Origin: Rhizobiaceae bacterium
Lineage (GTDB): Bacteria > Pseudomonadota > Alphaproteobacteria > Rhizobiales > Rhizobiaceae
Length of the DNA stretch: 64,000 nucleotides
Direction: 5' to 3'
NCBI GenBank assembly: GCA_014238155.1
Contig: JABABQ010000050.1
Location: 186,001 to 250,000, forward strand
The notes under the pieces were generated by a model. The model was given only the letters and a program-made list of their open reading frames with translations, ran no database searches and had not been told where the DNA came from. Each line of letters begins with the position of its first letter. Positions within the stretch are counted from its first letter, which is position 1. Position numbers and translations under genes: made by a program. This document shows, one piece after another, positions 54,546 to 63,614 of the stretch.

Positions 54546-55724
54546 ATGCGTGAAGCGGTCATCGTCTCCACAGCCCGAACACCAATCGGCAAAGCCTATC
54601 GCGGAGCCTTCAACAACACTCCGTCACAGACCCTTGGTGGCCATGCCATTCAACATGCTGTTGCACGTGCGGGGATTGATCCGGCGGAAGTTGACGATGT
54701 GATCATTGGTGCAGCGCTGCAGCAAGGTGTTCAGGGCTCCAATATCGGCCGGCAGGCTGCACTGAAGGCTGGATTGCCGGTAACCGTTGCGGGCATGTCG
54801 CTTGACCGTCAATGCGCCTCCGGCATGATGGCAATTGCAACGGCTGCCAAACAGGTTGTGAACGATGACATGCCGGTCTGCATCGGCGGCGGTGTGGAGA
54901 GCATTTCCATGGTACAGACGCCGGAATTGCGTGTCGGTGCCGATAAGTCGCTGGTTGCCATGCATCCACATATTTACATGTCGATGTTGGAAACCGCCGA
55001 AGTGGTGGCCGACCGCTACGGCATTTCCCGCGAGACGATGGATGAATATGGCTACCAGTCGCAGATGCGCACAGCGGCGGCCCAGCAGGCCGGGAAATTT
55101 GATGATGAGATCGTGCCCCTCCCCTCAACCATGATCATGGTCAACAAGGAGACTAAGGAAACGTCGGAACATGACGTTAGCCTCGATAAGGATGAGGGCA
55201 ACCGCCCCTCGACCACACTGGAGGGCCTCAACGGTTTAAAACCGGTGCTGGGCGACGACAAAACCATCACTGCCGGGAATGCATCGCAGCTTTCAGACGG
55301 AGCCTCTGCCGCCGTTGTGATGGAAGCGAAGGATGCAGAAAAGCGCGGGATAAACCCGTTGGGTGCTTATCGCGGCATGGCGGTTGCCGGACTGGAACCG
55401 GATGAAATGGGCATCGGGCCGGTCTATGCCGTGCCAAAATTATTGCAACGCAACAATCTGAAGGTGGGTGATATCGACCTTTGGGAACTCAACGAAGCGT
55501 TTGCCGTTCAGGTGCTGCATTGCCGTGACACGCTGGGCATCCCTGACGAGTTGCTGAACGTCAATGGTGGAGCCATATCTGTTGGTCATCCCTACGGCAT
55601 GAGCGGCGCCCGCATGGTTGGTCACGCGTTGATCGAAGGCAAGCGCCGCGGCGCCAAATATGTGGTTTGCACCATGTGTGTCGGTGGCGGCATGGGGGCT
55701 GCTGGCCTGTTTGAGGTTTACTGA
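54546..55724 (+). CDS. Acetyl-CoA acyltransferase (thiolase)
   Basis: A 392-residue thiolase that cleaves 3-ketoacyl-CoA with CoA at the end of beta-oxidation. Cys90 in DRQCASGM is the acyl-enzyme nucleophile, His348 in [10 protein letters not shown] and Cys378 in CVGGGMG complete the site, and [12 protein letters not shown] is present. It opens the operon thiolase-crotonase-FadJ-SDR. Biosynthetic acetoacetyl-CoA thiolase or PaaJ function cannot be ruled out, but the operon partners favour catabolism. Confidence 0.94.
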   Translation: MREAVIVSTARTPIGKAYRGAFNNTPSQTLGGHAIQHAVARAGIDPAEVDDVIIGAALQQGVQGSNIGRQAALKAGLPVTVAGMSLDRQCASGMMAIATAAKQVVNDDMPVCIGGGVESISMVQTPELRVGADKSLVAMHPHIYMSMLETAEVVADRYGISRETMDEYGYQSQMRTAAAQQAGKFDDEIVPLPSTMIMVNKETKETSEHDVSLDKDEGNRPSTTLEGLNGLKPVLGDDKTITAGNASQLSDGASAAVVMEAKDAEKRGINPLGAYRGMAVAGLEPDEMGIGPVYAVPKLLQRNNLKVGDIDLWELNEAFAVQVLHCRDTLGIPDELLNVNGGAISVGHPYGMSGARMVGHALIEGKRRGAKYVVCTMCVGGGMGAAGLFEVY

Positions 55725-55730
55725 TCCTTC

Positions 55731-56525
55731 ATGGCATTACTGGAGCTAGAACAGGCAGAAGGGGTTGCCACCGTCAGGATTAACCGTCCTGAGGCACGCA
55801 ATGCGATGAGCCGCGACATGTGGCCCGTCCTTCATGAATTTCTTGATCGATTGCAGAACGACGATAGTGTGGGTTGTGTTATGCTGACCGGCACTGATCC
55901 GGCATTTTGCGCCGGCGGTGATGTTAATGCCATGGTGGAACGGGCCAAAGGGCAGCTCAACATGTCGGTCGAAGAAGAAACCAAATTGCTGCGCAGCTAC
56001 ATGGAATGTGCCCGCCTGCTTCATGAAATGCCCAAGCCGACGCTGGCAGCCATCAATGGCGCCTGTGCCGGCGCTGGATTTGCGCTGGCGCTCTCATGCG
56101 ATTTGAGAATTGCCAAACGCGCCGCCAAGTTCACCACAGCTTTCGCCCGGATTGCCGGGTCAGGAGACTTTGGCGGATCTTACTTCCTGTCGAAAATGAT
56201 TGGCACGGCAAAGGCGCGCGAACTGTATTATTTTGCAGATGGTTTTTCCGGCGAACAGGCGGCCAGTATGGGTGTCGTCAATCGGGCGGTCGACGATGAA
56301 GACTTTGCACCCATCGTCACAGACTGGGCCAGGCGTCTGGCGAATGGTCCAACCGTCGCTTTGGCCTATATGAAAGAAAACATGAACCTGGCTGAAGGAT
56401 GTTCGTTGTCAGACGCACTCGATCAGGAAGCTGCCAACATGGTGCGGGCGTTCCGCACCGAAGACCATAAAGAGGCCGCCAACGCCTTCGTTGAAAAGCG
56501 CCGTCCGGAATTTAAGGGAAAATGA
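55731..56525 (+). CDS. Enoyl-CoA hydratase/isomerase family protein (isomerase-like active site)
   Basis: A 264-residue crotonase-fold enzyme. The oxyanion loop AFCAGGDVNAM is at ~58-68. The two hydratase glutamates are replaced by Ala118 and Phe138, while Asp146 (GSGDFGG) is present, the arrangement of enoyl-CoA isomerases and PaaG. A role in shifting double bonds before beta-oxidation is likely. It begins six bases after the thiolase stop, and its stop touches the next start. Confidence 0.87.
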   Translation: MALLELEQAEGVATVRINRPEARNAMSRDMWPVLHEFLDRLQNDDSVGCVMLTGTDPAFCAGGDVNAMVERAKGQLNMSVEEETKLLRSYMECARLLHEMPKPTLAAINGACAGAGFALALSCDLRIAKRAAKFTTAFARIAGSGDFGGSYFLSKMIGTAKARELYYFADGFSGEQAASMGVVNRAVDDEDFAPIVTDWARRLANGPTVALAYMKENMNLAEGCSLSDALDQEAANMVRAFRTEDHKEAANAFVEKRRPEFKGK

Positions 56526-56526
56526 T

Positions 56527-58620
56527 ATGACACATTCCGTCTCCTCAGAAATGCGCGGTGATATCGCCGTCATCTGGATTGACAACCCACCCGTCAACGC
56601 CCTGTCCTTCCATGTCAGGCAGGGCATTGTTGAAGAACTGGAAAAAGCCCAGACACAGGCCAAAGCGGCCGTATTGGCGGGTCGCGGCGGTACATTTATT
56701 GCCGGAGCAGACATCCGTGAATTTGGCAAGCCGATTATCGAGCCAGGCCTGCCAACTGTATTGGAAGCTGTTGAAGCCAGCGCAATTCCGCTGGTTGCAG
56801 CCATAGAAGGCAATACGTTAGGAGGTGGATTGGAAACAGCCCTTGCCTGCCATTACCGCATCTCCAGTGCGAAAGCGAAACTTGGCCTGCCAGAGGTCAA
56901 ATTGGGACTTTTGCCCGGTGCCGGTGGCACCCAGCGCCTGCCACGCCTGCTGAATGATCTCGGTGACGCAATCACCATCGTCTCCTCCGGCAATCCAATC
57001 ACTGGAAGCAAGGCATTGGAAATTGGACTCGTCGATGGGGTCTCTGAAATTGCCGTTGAAGCGGCGATCGAACTGGCCGAAAAAGTCGCCGGACAGCCGT
57101 TTGAAGGCCGGTGCCTGTCCAAAGTTGAACTGACAATGACGGCGCCGATCAAGGCGACATTTGACGCCGCCGAAATCGAAGTTGCAAAGCGAGCAAGAGG
57201 GGCGATTGCGCCACTTCGCGCCCTTCAATCAGTGCGCGCTGCTTATGAACTTCCCTTTGTTGACGGAATAAAGCAGGAACGGGCCGGATTTGTTGACCTC
57301 GTTGCTACCGATCAGTCAAAAGCCCTGCGTCACATCTTTTTTGCCGAACGCCAGTCCGCCAAACCACCCGTCAATGTTGCCGGCACCCCGCGTAAAATCT
57401 CCAGGATCGGGATCCTCGGAGCCGGGACAATGGGCGGCGGCATTGCCATGACTTACGCAGAAGCCGGATTTCCGGTGACCATGCTGGAAATGAGCGAAGC
57501 AGCGTTGGACAAGGGTTTTGCGACAATGGAAGCCAACTGGTCGCGCGGCATCAGGTCCGGGCGGATCACCGCGGAAGGGGTCGCCGAGCGCATGGCACGA
57601 CTGTCGCGAACCACACGGTTTGAAGACCTTGGCGACTGCGATCTGATTATCGAAGCGGTATTTGAAACCATGGACGTTAAACGCGAGGTCTTTCAAAAGC
57701 TCGATAAAGTCGCCAAACAAGGTGCAATTCTGGCCACCAATACGTCCTATCTCGACATCAATGAAATAGCAGCCCAGACATCGCGTCCCGAAGATGTGCT
57801 GGGAATGCACTATTTCTCGCCTGCCAATATCATGCCACTCCTGGAGATCGTTTGGGCTGACAAAACCGCCGACGACGTATTGCTGAGTGCCTTGGATATG
57901 GCCAAAAAGACCCGCAAAACGCCGGCCATATCCCGGGTTGGTCACGGCTTTATCGGCAATCGCATGCTGACCCCCTATCTGCGCCAGGCCAATCTTTTGA
58001 TCCTCGAAGGCGCATCTCCGGAACAGGTCGACAAAGCTCTGACCGATTTCGGCTGGGCGATGGGACCGATCTCGGTCAGCGATCTGGCCGGACTCGATAT
58101 CGGCTATAAATCCCGCAAGGATCAGGACCTGGATGACCATGAAAAGCACGTTTATCTGGTTGCCGACCGATTGGTGGAAGCAGGAAATCTGGGACAAAAA
58201 TCCGGATCTGGTTTTTATGAATATGATCCCAAAACCCGCGCCAGATCGGAAAACCCGGCGGCGACAAAGATCATCGAGGAAGTGCGCGCCGAACTGGGTA
58301 TCAACACGCGGGCAATAGGTGATGAAGAAATTGTCGAACGCACCATGTTCGCATTGGCCAACGAGGGCGCCCATGTATTGGGCGAAGGCGTCGCCCAGCG
58401 GGCCAGCGATATCGATGTGGTGTATAATCACGGTTACGGCTATCCCCGCTGGCGCGGTGGCCCAATGTTTTACGCAAGCACGGTCGGTTTGCCAAAACTG
58501 GCCGAAAGGCTGGTCGAATGGAGCAATGGCAGTTCCAGTCAGCATTGGAACCCATCCGACTTGCTGATGACACTGGCTGAACAGGGCAAGAATTTTGGTG
58601 ACTTTGACCAGGAGAATTGA
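56527..58620 (+). CDS. Bifunctional enoyl-CoA hydratase / 3-hydroxyacyl-CoA dehydrogenase (FadJ-like)
   Basis: A 697-residue multifunctional beta-oxidation enzyme. The N-terminal crotonase domain (~1-190) has both catalytic glutamates, Glu103 (GGGLETALAC) and Glu123 (LPEVKLGLLPGAGGTQ). The dehydrogenase part has GAGTMGGGIAMTYAEAGF (~298) for NAD, ATNTSYLDI, and the HYFSPANIMPLLEI segment with the catalytic His-Glu pair, then two C-terminal 3HCDH domains. The start at 56527 is chosen over an upstream in-frame ATG because it directly follows the previous stop. It performs hydration and oxidation steps upstream of the thiolase. Confidence 0.94.
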   Translation: MTHSVSSEMRGDIAVIWIDNPPVNALSFHVRQGIVEELEKAQTQAKAAVLAGRGGTFIAGADIREFGKPIIEPGLPTVLEAVEASAIPLVAAIEGNTLGGGLETALACHYRISSAKAKLGLPEVKLGLLPGAGGTQRLPRLLNDLGDAITIVSSGNPITGSKALEIGLVDGVSEIAVEAAIELAEKVAGQPFEGRCLSKVELTMTAPIKATFDAAEIEVAKRARGAIAPLRALQSVRAAYELPFVDGIKQERAGFVDLVATDQSKALRHIFFAERQSAKPPVNVAGTPRKISRIGILGAGTMGGGIAMTYAEAGFPVTMLEMSEAALDKGFATMEANWSRGIRSGRITAEGVAERMARLSRTTRFEDLGDCDLIIEAVFETMDVKREVFQKLDKVAKQGAILATNTSYLDINEIAAQTSRPEDVLGMHYFSPANIMPLLEIVWADKTADDVLLSALDMAKKTRKTPAISRVGHGFIGNRMLTPYLRQANLLILEGASPEQVDKALTDFGWAMGPISVSDLAGLDIGYKSRKDQDLDDHEKHVYLVADRLVEAGNLGQKSGSGFYEYDPKTRARSENPAATKIIEEVRAELGINTRAIGDEEIVERTMFALANEGAHVLGEGVAQRASDIDVVYNHGYGYPRWRGGPMFYASTVGLPKLAERLVEWSNGSSSQHWNPSDLLMTLAEQGKNFGDFDQEN

Positions 58621-59389
58621 TGAGCAATTTGTTTGATCTTGGCGGTAAAACCGCCATCATCACGGGTTCTTCGCGCGGCATTGGCAAGGCAATTGCCGAA
58701 CAGATGGCGGCCCATGGCGCCCGCGTGGTCATATCATCTCGCAAGGAAACTGCCTGTCAGGATGTCGCCGAGGCGATCAATCAAAAATACGGCAGCGGAA
58801 CCGCAATTGCCGTCTCCGCCAATATATCTAGCAAGCAGGAGCTGCAAAATCTGGTTAATCAAACCACCAGAATTTTTGGCGACATTCACATCCAGTGTGC
58901 AACGCCGCTTCCAACCCCTATTATGGGCCGATGGTCGAAATCGACGATGATCGGTTTAATAAAATCCTGACCAACAACGTGGTTGCCAATAACTGGCTAA
59001 TTGGCATGATTTCCCCTCAGATGATCGAGCGCAAAGACGGCGCGGTAATCATTGTCTCGTCAATCGGCGGATTAAAAGGCTCAGCCATCCTTGGCGCCTA
59101 TGGCATTTCGAAGGCAGCAGATTTTCAACTGGCCCGCAATCTGTGTGTTGAATATGGCCGCCACAATATCCGCATCAATTGCATTGCGCCGGGGTTGATC
59201 AAAACCGACTTCGCCCGTGCGTTGTGGGAAAATCCCGATAATCTGAAAGCCGCCTTGTCGCGCACGCCAATGCAGCGCATCGGCGAGCCAGGCGAAATTG
59301 CCGGCGCCGCCGTCTTTCTGGCGTCTGCCGCCGGCACTTACGTCAACGGCCAGCAAATTGTCATTGATGGCGGTGCGACGATTACCTAG
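58620..59389 (+). pseudogene. Short-chain dehydrogenase broken by a one-base frameshift
   Basis: The two halves together make a normal ~256-residue SDR. The first frame (58620 onward) has TGSSRGIGKAIAEQMA and runs to FGDIHIQ. The second frame resumes with CNAASNPYYGPM, then SSIGG, the YGISK active site and APGLIKTDFAR, ending INGG-type at the C-terminus. The break lies near 58895-58900, where CAGTGTGC would need one extra G (CAGGTGTGC) to restore the frame. Both halves look well conserved, so this is a very recent mutation or a sequencing error. The ATG overlaps the FadJ-like stop, so it is the fourth gene of the beta-oxidation operon. Confidence 0.85.
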
Positions 59390-59464
59390 GCCTAGTCCCT
59401 CCCAGCAATTTGATAATGCTATTGCTGAACGGGATGGTCATCGAAAAATGTGAAAGGATTTAGT

Positions 59465-59815
59465 GTGACCGATATCAAGCGCATCGAAGCCGGAAAACGA
59501 ATGAGCCAAGTAGCGATCTACGGCGACATCGTGTGGTTGTCTGGACAATGTGGCACAGCCGGTGACAGCATAACACGACAGACCCAGCAGGCACTTGAAA
59601 AGGTTGGGAAATTATTGGAGCAAGCTGGTTCAGACAAAACCAGGATCGTAAATACGGTGATCTGGCTGGCAAAAATTGAAGACTATGATGAAGTAAATGC
59701 TGTGTGGGATGCATGGGTACCCAATGGCCTAGCACCAACACGATCATGCTGTGAAGCCCGCCTCGGCGGCAACGGCTACGACATCGAGATTATCTGCGTT
59801 GCGGTCACCAACTAA
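59465..59815 (+). CDS. RidA/YjgF family enamine/imine deaminase
   Basis: A 116-residue RidA-fold protein; family members hydrolyse reactive 2-aminoacrylate-type enamines or related imines. The central WLSGQCGTAGDSITRQTQQA region and the late APTRSCCEARL segment, with the conserved Arg, are visible. The start is taken as GTG at 59465, with AAGGA six bases upstream; GTG at 59450 is an alternative. It is of the divergent RidA group often found in catabolic operons. It lies 76 bases after the SDR. Confidence 0.85.
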   Translation: MTDIKRIEAGKRMSQVAIYGDIVWLSGQCGTAGDSITRQTQQALEKVGKLLEQAGSDKTRIVNTVIWLAKIEDYDEVNAVWDAWVPNGLAPTRSCCEARLGGNGYDIEIICVAVTN

Positions 59816-59983
59816 CTCAATATTTGTGATCCACCCAAAATTTATCATGCAGCAAGACGGATTGGTTTCTGACAATTCATCACATAGGCGTTAGGGGGGC
59901 TGGAAGCGACACCACAAAACCTCCTATGTGAGTTAAGCCAAGTTAAAGCCGATCAGGTGTAGGCTGAATCACTGGAACGACAT

Positions 59984-60703
59984 ATGAGCAATGCATCCAT
60001 GACTGAGACCGCCGGCACGAAGGCCAATGGATATATGAAATGGGTCATGGCCGCTGCCTTGGTCACCCTGTTTGCGGTCGCTTACATCTATCTCCCGGTC
60101 AGTGAATGGCTGATCACCTTTCAGAACTGGGTGCAGGGGTTTGGTCCACTCGGTTGGGTGATATTCATCGTCGTTTATGCGCTGACGTCGTTTGTACTGA
60201 TCCCCGGCTCAATCCTCAGCATTGGCGCTGGTGTAGCATATGGGTTATGGGCCTTCCCGCTGGTGATAATCGGTGCGGTCCTCGGCTCCGCACTGTCATT
60301 TCTCGCCGCACGTTATGTCTTTCACGACAGGGTTCAGCAAAAAATCAGCAACTATCCTCGATTCAAGGCCGTCAACGAAGCCATTCGCGACGAAGGCTGG
60401 AGAGTCGTTTTGCTGCTGCGCCTGTCACCTGCCCTGCCATTTTCCCTGCAAAACTGGTTTCTCGGCTTGATGCCGGTGGGATTCTGGCCCGCTCAGATCG
60501 CAACCTTGTTCGGCATCATGCCTGGCACATTGCTCTATATCTGGGTCGCAAGTCTGGGCGGTGAGGCCGCCGCTGGCGGCAGCACGGATACCAGCATGGC
60601 CCGTTACACCGTTTTGGGCCTCGGCCTGCTGGCAACGCTGGTCGTAACAATTGTGATCACCAGAAAGGCCCAGCAGAAGCTAAAGCAGTTCGCCGTCGAC
60701 TAG
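59984..60703 (+). CDS. TVP38/TMEM64 family inner-membrane protein
   Basis: A 239-residue VTT-domain protein related to DedA and eukaryotic TMEM64/VMP1. After ~18 polar residues there are about six hydrophobic segments. The family core SFVLIPGSILSIGAGVAYG (~68-86), the LSFLAARYVFHDRVQQKI loop and RLSPALPFSLQNWFLG (~146-161) are clear. Bacterial relatives are linked to lipid flipping, membrane homeostasis or selenite uptake, but the function here is unknown. Its stop is directly followed by a GC-rich repeat tract. Confidence 0.9.
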   Translation: MSNASMTETAGTKANGYMKWVMAAALVTLFAVAYIYLPVSEWLITFQNWVQGFGPLGWVIFIVVYALTSFVLIPGSILSIGAGVAYGLWAFPLVIIGAVLGSALSFLAARYVFHDRVQQKISNYPRFKAVNEAIRDEGWRVVLLLRLSPALPFSLQNWFLGLMPVGFWPAQIATLFGIMPGTLLYIWVASLGGEAAAGGSTDTSMARYTVLGLGLLATLVVTIVITRKAQQKLKQFAVD

Positions 60704-60746
60704 CGGCGAGGCGGCGAGGCGGCGAGCGGCGCGTCGGCGAGCGGCG
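60703..60746. repeat. Tandem GCGGCGAG repeats between convergent genes
   Basis: Three perfect copies of GCGGCGAG (60703-60726) are followed by degenerate continuations to about 60746. The tract begins at the last base of the TVP38 stop codon and fills nearly all of the space to the CaiD-like stop at 60759. No hairpin with a T-run is visible. Confidence 0.7.
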
Positions 60747-60758
60747 ATTACGCGATTG

Positions 60759-61559
60759 CTATTTGCCTTTCCAGATTGGGTCCCGCTTTTCGGTAAACGC
60801 GTTGAACCCCTCCATCATGTCTTCGCTGCCATACAGCCTATCGACGCTGCGAAGCTGGCGCTGGGTGATGCGGTTCATCGTGTCCTGGAACTTTGAATCT
60901 TCCGCATCCCGCACCACTTCCTTGATAGCGGCATAAACCAGCGGTGGACCACTCTCCAGCAGCTTGGCCATTTCCCATGCCTGATCCATCAACTCAGAAG
61001 CAGGATGGATGTGATTTACAAATCCCCATTTATGCGCCTCTTCAGCATCCAGCCAGCGCCCGGTCAGCAGCAATTCCATGGCGATATGATAGGGAATGCG
61101 TTTCGGCAGCTTGACCGAGGCTGCGTCTGCCACTGTACCAGAGCGGATTTCCGGCAACGCAAATGTCGCATGATCTGCGGCCAGAATTATGTCGCAGGAC
61201 AGAGCAATCTCCAGACCGCCACCACAGCAAATGCCATTGACCGCCGCAATGATCGGTTTGTTCATGTCACGCATTTCCTGCAGACCGCCAAAACCGCCAA
61301 CTCCATAATCGCCATCCACCGCATCGCTTCCCTCACCTTCTACACTGGACGCAGCTTTCAGATCCCATCCGGGGCAAAAGAATTTTTCAGACGCTGCCGT
61401 CAAAATCGCCACCCGCATCTGCGGATCGTCGCGAAATTCGGCAAACACGTCACCCATAATGCGGCTGGTGGCCAGATCGATGGCGTTGGCCTTGGGACGG
61501 TCGATCGTGACCTCGAGAATGCCTCCGACCTGGCGGGTTTTGATGGGTTCATCAGTCAT
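60759..61559 (-). CDS. Crotonobetainyl-CoA/carnitinyl-CoA hydratase-like protein (CaiD-like)
   Basis: A 266-residue crotonase that closely resembles E. coli CaiD: ILEVTIDRPKANAIDLATSR, the FRDDPQMRVAIL segment, FCPGWDLKAA, and the EKRDPIWKGK C-terminus. Both catalytic glutamates are present (Glu117 in GGGLEIALS, Glu137 in LPEIRSG). CaiD hydrates crotonobetainyl-CoA to carnitinyl-CoA. Its start overlaps the stop of the upstream acyl-CoA synthetase gene by eight bases, and an acyl-CoA dehydrogenase precedes that, so the three form an operon acting on one CoA ester. The exact substrate is inferred. Confidence 0.85.
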   Translation of the reverse strand: MTDEPIKTRQVGGILEVTIDRPKANAIDLATSRIMGDVFAEFRDDPQMRVAILTAASEKFFCPGWDLKAASSVEGEGSDAVDGDYGVGGFGGLQEMRDMNKPIIAAVNGICCGGGLEIALSCDIILAADHATFALPEIRSGTVADAASVKLPKRIPYHIAMELLLTGRWLDAEEAHKWGFVNHIHPASELMDQAWEMAKLLESGPPLVYAAIKEVVRDAEDSKFQDTMNRITQRQLRSVDRLYGSEDMMEGFNAFTEKRDPIWKGK

Positions 61560-63609
61560 TTTCTATCCTTTTAACAATCAGGGCATCGACAGCCACGCTG
61601 CCGAATTGAGTAGCAAATAGCGGATTTACGTCCAGTTCTTCCAGCGTCTCAGCATGGTCAACCGCATATTTGGCGATGCACAAGATATTGGCAATCAACG
61701 CGTCGATATCGGCAGCTTCGTTATCGCGAAAACCTTCCAGCAGCTTACCAATTTTCAACCGAGCCAGTCCCCCGCGGATGTCCTGTTCAGTGCACGGCAA
61801 CAGCAGATTTGCTGTATCGTCCAGTAATTCCGTCAACACGCCGCCTGCACCGAATGTCAACACCAGGCCGCATACCGGATCGCGGGTCACACCGACCAGA
61901 AGTTCAGCCTGTGGCGGCGGCGCCATTTCTTCGACCAGAAACCGGTCTGAATGCCGGGCCAGTGACTGCAAAGCCATCACCGCATCTGCGGTGGATTCTA
62001 CACCTAGCCTGACGGCTCCGACATCGGACTTATGGGCAATGCCCAATGCCTTGATGGCCAACGGAAATTTCAGCTCGCCAAAGGCTGTCTCCAATCCCGC
62101 CATGTCCGTCACTTCAACGCCTTTTGGGGTCACCAGCCCGGCCGCTGCCAGTTCAGCTTTTGAGGCAAGTTCATCCAGCGTCACCCGACGCTGACAATCT
62201 GCTGTCGGAGCAAGCAGGTCGGATGGCAGGTCCTGATCCCAGTTTGCTGCTATCTGCGCTGATGCTTCTGCTGCAGCAATGGCATTTTCCAATCCGCAAA
62301 GCGGCGCAATGCCGGCATCGAAAAGCAGGGCAGCAATGTCTTCCGGCATGGTTTCAGCCAGGCTCGCGACATTAGCAGCGCGCGCACCGGTGGCTTTAAC
62401 TGCGCTGATAAATGCCTCAAGAGCGGACCGCCAATCGGCATCATCACACCGGTCACTGCGCGGATAATCATTGACCAGAATTGCCAGATCAAACTGTGGT
62501 TCCAGAGCGCGCATATACATTCGCTGCATTGCCTCCCAGTCGCCCCAGATGAAGGTATTATAATCCAGGGGATTGGCGACGGTGACAATTTCACCCAGTT
62601 CGGCTTTCAGACCAGCGGCCTCTTCAGATTGAAACGGACGATAAGCAACACGGCGGCCTTGCGCTGCATCGGCCATCAGCGACGCCTCGCCACCGCTGCA
62701 GGAAAGGGACAGCAATTCGCCACCACTGGGAACTCCTCCCGCATGCAGCAATTTCAACGTTTCCAGAAGGGTTTCCAGACTGTCGACGCGGGCCACACCC
62801 AGCCTTTCAAACAACGCATCATGGGCGGCATCTGATCCGGCAAGCGACGCAGTATGGGTCAAGGCTGCCGCCCTGGCCTGTTCAGAGCGACCGACCTTCA
62901 GCACGACGATCGGCTTGCGCAGCTCGCGGGCTCGCCGCGCCAGAGCTTCAAATGCCTTCACATCGTCCAGGCCTTCAATATGCAAACCCAATGCGGTAAT
63001 CCGCGGGTCTTCCAGCCAGCCAAGACCCAGTTTCGAGATCCCCTGCTGCGCTTGATTGCCCACCGTCATCAGCGCCGCCACCGGCAGACCGCGACGTTGC
63101 ATCGACAGGTTGATGGCTATGTTGGAAGATTGTGTAAGTATCGCAACGCCTTTGGCACAGCTTACTGCACCATGCTGGTCCGGCCACAGCGCCACTCCTT
63201 GCAACGCGTTGACGAACCCATAGCAGTTCGGCCCGATAATCGGCATTGCCCCGGCGGCGTGCACAAGCTGGTGTTGCAGATCCCCAGACCCGGCACTTTC
63301 CTGATCCGCCTCGGCAAACCCTGCGGCGTAACAGACAGCGCCACCTGCCCCCATGGCAGAAAGTTGCTTCACCATCGAGATTGACATTTGACGATTGACC
63401 GCAACGTAGACAGCATCGGGTGTTTCCGGCAAATCATCCAGCGAACGCAAGCAGCGACGCCCGTGCATTAGTTCCCGCCTGGGATTGATCGGCCAGATCG
63501 TACCCTTGAAACCAAGCTTGTCGCATTGCTCCACCACTCGCTCTGCTTCTTTGCCACCAATGACCGCAATTGTGCGCGGATTAAGCAACCGGTCGAGTTC
63601 ACTCCCCAT
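61552..63609 (-). CDS. NDP-forming acyl-CoA synthetase (acetate-CoA ligase family)
   Basis: A 685-residue fusion of the two subunits of ADP-forming acyl-CoA synthetases. The CoA-binding Rossmann domain comes first (LDRLLNPRTIAVIGG, ~4-18, then the INPRRELMHGRR region), followed by a succinyl-CoA-ligase-like domain with IIGPNCYGFVNAL (~140) and THTASLAGSDAAHDALFE (~252). A C-terminal ATP-grasp domain (~470-685) has FPLAIKALGIAHKSDVGAVR. It would make an acyl-CoA for the downstream CaiD-like hydratase. The ATG at 63609 gives the conserved N-terminus; a TTG at 63618 overlaps the upstream stop. Confidence 0.87.
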   Translation of the reverse strand: MGSELDRLLNPRTIAVIGGKEAERVVEQCDKLGFKGTIWPINPRRELMHGRRCLRSLDDLPETPDAVYVAVNRQMSISMVKQLSAMGAGGAVCYAAGFAEADQESAGSGDLQHQLVHAAGAMPIIGPNCYGFVNALQGVALWPDQHGAVSCAKGVAILTQSSNIAINLSMQRRGLPVAALMTVGNQAQQGISKLGLGWLEDPRITALGLHIEGLDDVKAFEALARRARELRKPIVVLKVGRSEQARAAALTHTASLAGSDAAHDALFERLGVARVDSLETLLETLKLLHAGGVPSGGELLSLSCSGGEASLMADAAQGRRVAYRPFQSEEAAGLKAELGEIVTVANPLDYNTFIWGDWEAMQRMYMRALEPQFDLAILVNDYPRSDRCDDADWRSALEAFISAVKATGARAANVASLAETMPEDIAALLFDAGIAPLCGLENAIAAAEASAQIAANWDQDLPSDLLAPTADCQRRVTLDELASKAELAAAGLVTPKGVEVTDMAGLETAFGELKFPLAIKALGIAHKSDVGAVRLGVESTADAVMALQSLARHSDRFLVEEMAPPPQAELLVGVTRDPVCGLVLTFGAGGVLTELLDDTANLLLPCTEQDIRGGLARLKIGKLLEGFRDNEAADIDALIANILCIAKYAVDHAETLEELDVNPLFATQFGSVAVDALIVKRIEND

Positions 63610-63614
63610 GAATG

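Noticed and set aside
57316-58545. 409-codon minus-strand frame opposite the FadJ-like gene
   Set aside because: It is antisense to conserved dehydrogenase motifs, has an odd Gln/Ile/Phe-rich composition and no ribosome site.
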